DNA of 10,197 nt, from the NCBI GenBank assembly GCA_028870615.1, contig JAGWPH010000143.1, positions 1-10,197 on the forward strand, written 5' to 3'. The position numbers and the translations under genes are program-made. Position 1 is the stretch's first letter. Each line of letters begins with the position of its first letter. This document shows positions 7,086 through 10,197 of this stretch, piece after piece. This DNA comes from Betaproteobacteria bacterium (lineage in GTDB: Bacteria; Pseudomonadota; Gammaproteobacteria; Burkholderiales; Ferrovaceae). The notes under the pieces were generated by a model, which did no database searches, was not told where the DNA came from, and saw only the letters and a program-made list of their open reading frames with translations.

Positions 7086-8036
7086 TCAGTTGCTGGCCAG
7101 GATGGACATGACTGCCATGCGTACTGCGATGCCGAAAGTGACTTGTTTCAAAATGACAGACTGGAGCCCATCGGCGACTTCGGAATCGATTTCCACCCCC
7201 CGATTCATCGGGCCGGGGTGCATGACAATGGCGTCCTGTTTGGCACGGGACAGCTTTCCAGGCGTCAAACCATAATATTTGAAGTATTCATCGCGGCTGG
7301 GCAACAAGGCACCATTCATGCGCTCATTTTGCAATCTCAACATGATAACCACATCGACATCCTTGAGGCCTTGCGCCATATCGTGAAAGACGCGCACACC
7401 CAGATGTTCCACGTCGCGCGGCATCAGGGTTTTGGGACCGATCACGCGAACTTCGGGCACGTGTAGCGTGGTGAGTGCGTGGATTTGCGAGCGAGCCACA
7501 CGGGAATGCAGCACATCACCCACGATGGCAACCTTGAGGTTTTCAAAGCGGTGTTTGAAATGCCGGATGGTGTACATGTCCAACAGCGCCTGAGTGGGGT
7601 GTGCATGGCATCCGTCGCCTGCATTGATGACATGAATGCCTGGAGCCACATGGTTGGCGATCAAATGGGCTGCTCCGCTTTCCGCATGGCGAACCACAAA
7701 CATGTCTGCCTGCATGGCCGACAGGTTGTCCACTGTATCCAGCAGGGTTTCGCCCTTACTTTGACTGGAAGCACTGACATTGAGGTTGATGACATCAGCT
7801 GACAGGCGTTTGGCAGCAATTTCAAAAGTGGTGCGGGTTCGGGTGGAAGCCTCAAAAAACAGGTTGAATACTGATTTGCCTTGCAGATGAGGAACTTTCT
7901 TGACTTCCTGTTGCGCAACATTTTCAAAAGTCGCTGCAGTGTCCAGGATATGAAACAACACGGAAGAAGGGAGGCCTTCGATTGTGAGCAGGTGCTTGAG
8001 TGTGCCTTCGGGACTGAGTTGCGGATTGCCGATCAT
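7086..8036 (-). CDS. pyrB: Aspartate carbamoyltransferase catalytic chain
   Basis: PyrB condenses carbamoyl phosphate and L-aspartate, the committed step of pyrimidine synthesis, in the cytoplasm. The 316-residue chain has the expected landmarks: STRTRT at 64-69 (carbamoyl-phosphate binding), SKGE at 93-96 (lysine loop reaching the neighbouring active site), HPTQALLD at 146-153, LRLQNER at 233-239 (aspartate-binding Arg/Gln) and HPGPMNRG at 273-280. No regulatory chain gene (pyrI) follows; instead the inactive dihydroorotase homologue does. This is the arrangement of the class A ATCases of Pseudomonas, where PyrB and PyrC' form a mixed dodecamer. The ATG overlaps the ruvX stop as ATGA. No pyrR gene or obvious attenuator separates it from ruvX, so regulation may be at the enzyme level. 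Confidence 0.97.
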   Translation of the reverse strand: MIGNPQLSPEGTLKHLLTIEGLPSSVLFHILDTAATFENVAQQEVKKVPHLQGKSVFNLFFEASTRTRTTFEIAAKRLSADVINLNVSASSQSKGETLLDTVDNLSAMQADMFVVRHAESGAAHLIANHVAPGIHVINAGDGCHAHPTQALLDMYTIRHFKHRFENLKVAIVGDVLHSRVARSQIHALTTLHVPEVRVIGPKTLMPRDVEHLGVRVFHDMAQGLKDVDVVIMLRLQNERMNGALLPSRDEYFKYYGLTPGKLSRAKQDAIVMHPGPMNRGVEIDSEVADGLQSVILKQVTFGIAVRMAVMSILASN

Positions 8037-8473
8037 GTAGGTTGAGACTCCAGATAACTCCGCAATATAAGCGCTGCTGCTTCAGCATGTTCCGCCACGG
8101 CGCGCTGGCGATGGGTGTATCCCAGCTCCCGTAGGGACTGATCAGCTTCAAGGGAGGTGTAACGCTCGTCCACCAGCGCCGTGGGCAATCCCGTTCTGGA
8201 CTCTAATTCGGTGGCAAAGTTCCGACAGCGGCGTGTAGTTTTCTGTTCGTTGCCCTCTGCGTCAAGCGGTAGCCCGACAACCAGTCCTACAGGAGCCCAT
8301 TCCTTGAGCAGTTTATCCACTGCTTGCCAGCGTGCGTCCGGTGTAACGGCTTCGATAGTGGTCAGGGGATGGCAGATTTTGCTGCTGAGCTCGCCAATGG
8401 CAACACCAGTACGCTTCTGTCCATAGTCAAAGGCAAGAATGTTTCCTTCAGCCTCAGGCATGCCCTGCTTCAT
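8033..8473 (-). CDS. ruvX: RuvX/YqgF family, putative Holliday-junction resolvase / pre-16S rRNA nuclease
   Basis: This 146-residue protein has the RNase H-like YqgF fold. Family members are linked to 5' maturation of 16S rRNA and to Holliday-junction processing. [13 protein letters not shown] (15-27) carries the first catalytic acid D16, [12 protein letters not shown] follows at 66-77, and VDERYTS at 101-107 carries E103. The third acidic site, normally Asp in a pattern like (V/L)D-x-x-A-A-x-x-I-L, aligns to H129 in [11 protein letters not shown], with E128 and E131 close by. Activity may be altered, or a neighbouring Glu may substitute. The ATG at 8473 gives a 20-base overlap with yqgE; ATG at 8461 (MPEAEG) would reduce this to 8 bases and still keep the domain complete. 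Neither has a strong ribosome-binding site. The gene overlaps pyrB by four bases downstream. Confidence 0.92.
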   Translation of the reverse strand: MKQGMPEAEGNILAFDYGQKRTGVAIGELSSKICHPLTTIEAVTPDARWQAVDKLLKEWAPVGLVVGLPLDAEGNEQKTTRRCRNFATELESRTGLPTALVDERYTSLEADQSLRELGYTHRQRAVAEHAEAAALILRSYLESQPT

Positions 8474-9014
8474 CAGATAAATAAGTACGGTCTATACCCA
8501 AAATGCCCAGGGCAGCCGAAAAGCGTGCTTCTGCCGGAAGGTTGAAAATCACATCCTGACGGGCTTCAACCGTCAACCAGCTGTTGAGCTTGATTTCGTT
8601 TTCCAGTTGTCCTGCTTCCCAGCCCGCATAGCCCAAGGAGATCAGCATACCTTGGGGCGGCTGCCCACGAGATACCTCTTCCAGGATATCCCGGGAAGTG
8701 GTCAGCCCAATCTCGTCGTTGACACTCAGTGTAGAACGCCAATGCCCCACCGGGGAGTGCAACACGAAACCGCGGTCGGTCTGGACCGGTCCACCAAAAT
8801 AAACTGGCAAAGCGCCCAAATCTTCCTGGGAAAGCGGGATGTCAATCTGGTTGAACAGGTTTTCCAGCGTCAGACTGGTGGGACGATTGACGACCAGTCC
8901 CATGGCACCGTTATCATCATGGCGGCAGATATAGGTCAGGGTTCCGGAAAAATTGGAATCCTGCAGCGCCGGCATGGCGATGAGGAAATGGTTCGTAAGA
9001 TTGACGGAAGCCAT
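8454..9014 (-). CDS. yqgE: YqgE/AlgH family protein (DUF179)
   Basis: This 186-residue cytoplasmic protein belongs to the YqgE/AlgH family, whose biochemical role is not settled; AlgH was named for an effect on alginate production in Pseudomonas. Family hallmarks are [14 protein letters not shown] at the N terminus, [42 protein letters not shown] and [15 protein letters not shown], and it ends in GHA exactly as E. coli YqgE (187 residues) does. The start [10 protein letters not shown] is chosen by homology; a longer frame reaches position 9101 but adds a non-conserved stretch. No Shine-Dalgarno sequence precedes this ATG, while a good extended -10 element lies 7 bases upstream, so the message may be leaderless. 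It is the first gene of the operon and overlaps ruvX. Confidence 0.95.
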   Translation of the reverse strand: MASVNLTNHFLIAMPALQDSNFSGTLTYICRHDDNGAMGLVVNRPTSLTLENLFNQIDIPLSQEDLGALPVYFGGPVQTDRGFVLHSPVGHWRSTLSVNDEIGLTTSRDILEEVSRGQPPQGMLISLGYAGWEAGQLENEIKLNSWLTVEARQDVIFNLPAEARFSAALGILGIDRTYLSDEAGHA

Positions 9015-9106
9015 GGGGCTGATTATCGCATATTCCAGAACATTGCCGTAACAGCAAGCTGCTGGCTGTATCATTGGCATGGACAATACGGGGCCACCCA
9101 ATCGCT
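9015..9106. promoter_or_regulatory. Divergent intergenic region between yqgE and xthA
   Basis: These 92 bases are the only sizeable gene-free stretch and must hold the promoters for both divergent units, unless xthA is transcribed from further away. On the minus side there is an extended -10 element at 9022-9030. On the plus side TTGCCG (9043-9048) and TATCAT (9069-9074) resemble a -35/-10 pair but lie 20 bases apart, longer than usual. A small inverted repeat, CAGCA-AGC-TGCTG (9052-9064), lies near the middle and could bind a regulator; this is unproven. Confidence 0.45.
9022..9030 (-). promoter_or_regulatory. Candidate extended -10 promoter element for the yqgE-ruvX-pyrB-pyrC'-prlC operon
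   Basis: Read on the minus strand this is TGCGATAAT: a TGn extension followed by GATAAT, five of six matches to TATAAT. The expected -35 position has only a poor match. Initiation normally falls about 7 bases downstream of the hexamer, which here is at or next to the yqgE ATG (9014). That predicts a leaderless or nearly leaderless transcript and agrees with the missing ribosome-binding site. Confidence 0.4.
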
Positions 9107-9892
9107 ATGAAAATCGCCACCTGGAATGTCAACTCCATCAAGGTTCGCCTGAACCATGTTCTGGACTGGATAAACAATCATCAGCCCGCGATATTGTGTT
9201 TGCAGGAACTAAAGTGTGAAGAGGCCAACTTCCCCCTCGAAGCGGTCACTGCGGCGGGCTATCACGCCTTGATTGCGGGTCAAAAAGCCTACAACGGCGT
9301 GGCCTTGCTCAGTCAGAAACCAGGAAGCGATCCGCTGATCGGGATTCCGGGATTTGATGACCCGCAGCAACGCGTAATTGCGGCCACATTTGATGAGATT
9401 CGGGTCATATCAGTGTATTGCCCGAATGGTGAATCGCTTACTTCGGACAAGTACAATTATAAGCTGCGCTGGTTTACGGCGCTTCGGGATTATCTTGAAG
9501 AAGCGTTAAATCGCTACCCCAGGCTGATCGTTGCGGGAGACTACAATATTGCCCCTGAGGACCGGGATGTTTACGATCCAGTGGCATGGAAGGGAGAAGT
9601 GCTGTGCAGTGATGCTGAGCGTGCAGCTTTCGGACGGTTGTTACAACTGGGGCTAAAGGATACTTTTCGTCTTTTTGAACAGGCGGAGCAGTCCTACAGC
9701 TGGTGGCATTACCGCGTCAATGCGTTCAAGCGTGGCATGGGACTGCGTATTGACCATATCCTGGCCAGCGACTGTCAGGCCGCGTTGTGTACGGCCTGTG
9801 CAATCGATAAGACGCCGCGTGCGCTGGAACGACCTTCAGATCACGCCCCGGTGTTCGCCGAGTTTTCAGGTTCGTTAAGGCCCAGTTCCTGA
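9107..9892 (+). CDS. xthA: Exodeoxyribonuclease III (AP endonuclease, ExoIII family)
   Basis: Exonuclease III cuts at abasic sites, removes 3' blocking groups and degrades 3' ends of duplex DNA during base-excision repair. The 261-residue protein, slightly shorter than E. coli XthA (268), has the complete endonuclease/exonuclease/phosphatase-fold active site. MKIATWNVNS is the N-terminal signature with metal-site N7, and QELKC contains metal ligand E34. YCPNG (104-108), GDYNIAP with D145 and N147, RIDHIL (214-219) and the catalytic pair D245-H246 in RPSDHAPVFAEF complete it. The start is chosen because homologues begin MKIATWN; an in-frame ATG at 9074 adds an unconserved 11 residues. The ribosome-binding site is weak. 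The last 52 bases overlap the 3' end of the convergent ntrC gene. Confidence 0.96.
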   Translation: MKIATWNVNSIKVRLNHVLDWINNHQPAILCLQELKCEEANFPLEAVTAAGYHALIAGQKAYNGVALLSQKPGSDPLIGIPGFDDPQQRVIAATFDEIRVISVYCPNGESLTSDKYNYKLRWFTALRDYLEEALNRYPRLIVAGDYNIAPEDRDVYDPVAWKGEVLCSDAERAAFGRLLQLGLKDTFRLFEQAEQSYSWWHYRVNAFKRGMGLRIDHILASDCQAALCTACAIDKTPRALERPSDHAPVFAEFSGSLRPSS

Positions 9893-10197
9893 ATTTTGCG
9901 GGTCAACGTATTGCGACCCCAGCCCAAAAGCTGTGCTGCTTCAATGCGGCGGCCCCCCGTGTGAGCCAATGCTTGAGTGATCAGTGCGCGCTCGAAATCC
10001 TGACTCAACCGATCCAGAATGCCACGTTCGCCGCGAGCCAGAGCCTGGGATACCTCCAGTTCCAGGGCCGTTTTCCAATGCATGGGCGCCGATGCTTCCG
10101 AACCCCCTTTCAACTCTGCTGGCAGGTCTCCAATATCCACATTGACCCCAGGCGCCATGACCGTGAGCCAGTGGCAGATGTTTTCCAGTTGACGTAC
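9841..10197 (-). CDS. ntrC: NtrC-type sigma-54 activator, C-terminal part (gene continues beyond right edge)
   Basis: This is the last 118 residues of a nitrogen-regulation response regulator that activates sigma-54 promoters. The fragment opens with VRQLENICHWLTVMAPG, the end of the AAA+ domain, which closely follows E. coli NtrC (VRQLENTCRWLTVMA). A linker precedes a Fis-type DNA-binding domain (about 65-108 of the fragment) with FERALITQALAHTGG and the helix-turn-helix AAQLLGWGRNTLTRKIQELG, also nearly identical to NtrC. About ten extra residues (EPENSANTGA) follow the point where E. coli NtrC ends. These are encoded in the overlap with xthA. The receiver and most of the AAA+ domain lie outside the window. 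Only the C-terminal third is visible, but the match to NtrC rather than other activators is specific. Confidence 0.93.
   Translation of the reverse strand, partial: VRQLENICHWLTVMAPGVNVDIGDLPAELKGGSEASAPMHWKTALELEVSQALARGERGILDRLSQDFERALITQALAHTGGRRIEAAQLLGWGRNTLTRKIQELGLNEPENSANTGA

Noticed and set aside
9043-9074. Sigma-70 promoter for xthA (TTGCCG and TATCAT)
   Set aside because: The hexamers are reasonable, but the 20-base spacing is too long to call with confidence; noted only within the intergenic entry.
9015-9101. N-terminal extension of yqgE by 29 codons
   Set aside because: YqgE homologues begin a few residues before [12 protein letters not shown], and the extension covers the divergent promoter region.
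1-10197. Novel defence system, prophage, transposon, CRISPR or RNA gene
   Set aside because: All frames and gaps were inspected. Every gene belongs to a known housekeeping family, there are no transposase-like frames or regularly spaced repeats, and no gene-free space is large enough for further genes.

Overview
This window looks like a stretch of chromosome from a betaproteobacterium of moderate G+C content. The evidence is the closeness of the proteins to proteobacterial housekeeping families, a dihydroorotase homologue with the 'VDLAARLREPG' signature that I associate with beta/gammaproteobacterial pseudo-dihydroorotases, an NtrC-type regulator and a long-type YqgE ending in GHA. A Nitrosomonadales- or Ferrovum-like host would fit, but the sequence alone does not settle the genus. 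There are no RNA genes, mobile elements, CRISPR arrays or signs of recent transfer. Coding density is very high: the longest non-coding stretch is the 92-base divergent region near position 9060.

Layout. Positions 2-3754 (+) hold a tightly packed trio: the 3' part of mpl (murein-peptide recycling ligase), an RNase II/R-family ribonuclease (7 bases later) and a TonB protein (4-base ATGA overlap). Positions 9014-3756 (-) hold a five-gene cluster, yqgE-ruvX-pyrB-pyrC'-prlC, with overlaps or gaps of at most 13 bases, so it is probably one transcript. It collides tail to tail with tonB, with one base between the two stop codons. Positions 9107-9892 (+) hold xthA (exonuclease III), divergent from yqgE. 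Its 3' end overlaps by 52 bases the 3' end of an ntrC gene (-) that runs off the right edge.

How the genes fit together. pyrB encodes the aspartate transcarbamoylase catalytic chain. The next gene encodes a dihydroorotase-like protein that has lost the HxH metal ligands and is probably a structural partner of PyrB, so a separate active dihydroorotase should exist elsewhere in the genome. RuvX/YqgF and YqgE are the usual upstream partners of pyr genes in proteobacteria. The pyrR gene that often sits between ruvX and pyrB is absent. PrlC (oligopeptidase A) ends the cluster.

I found no new multi-gene system. The points most worth a second look are a perfect 30-base palindrome made of exactly ten codons inside tonB, the catalytically disabled PyrC', a likely replaced acidic residue in RuvX, an Asp-to-Glu change in the RNase active-site cluster, a possible leaderless start for yqgE, and the xthA/ntrC overlap in which the ntrC stop lies antisense to the exonuclease III catalytic Asp-His codons.
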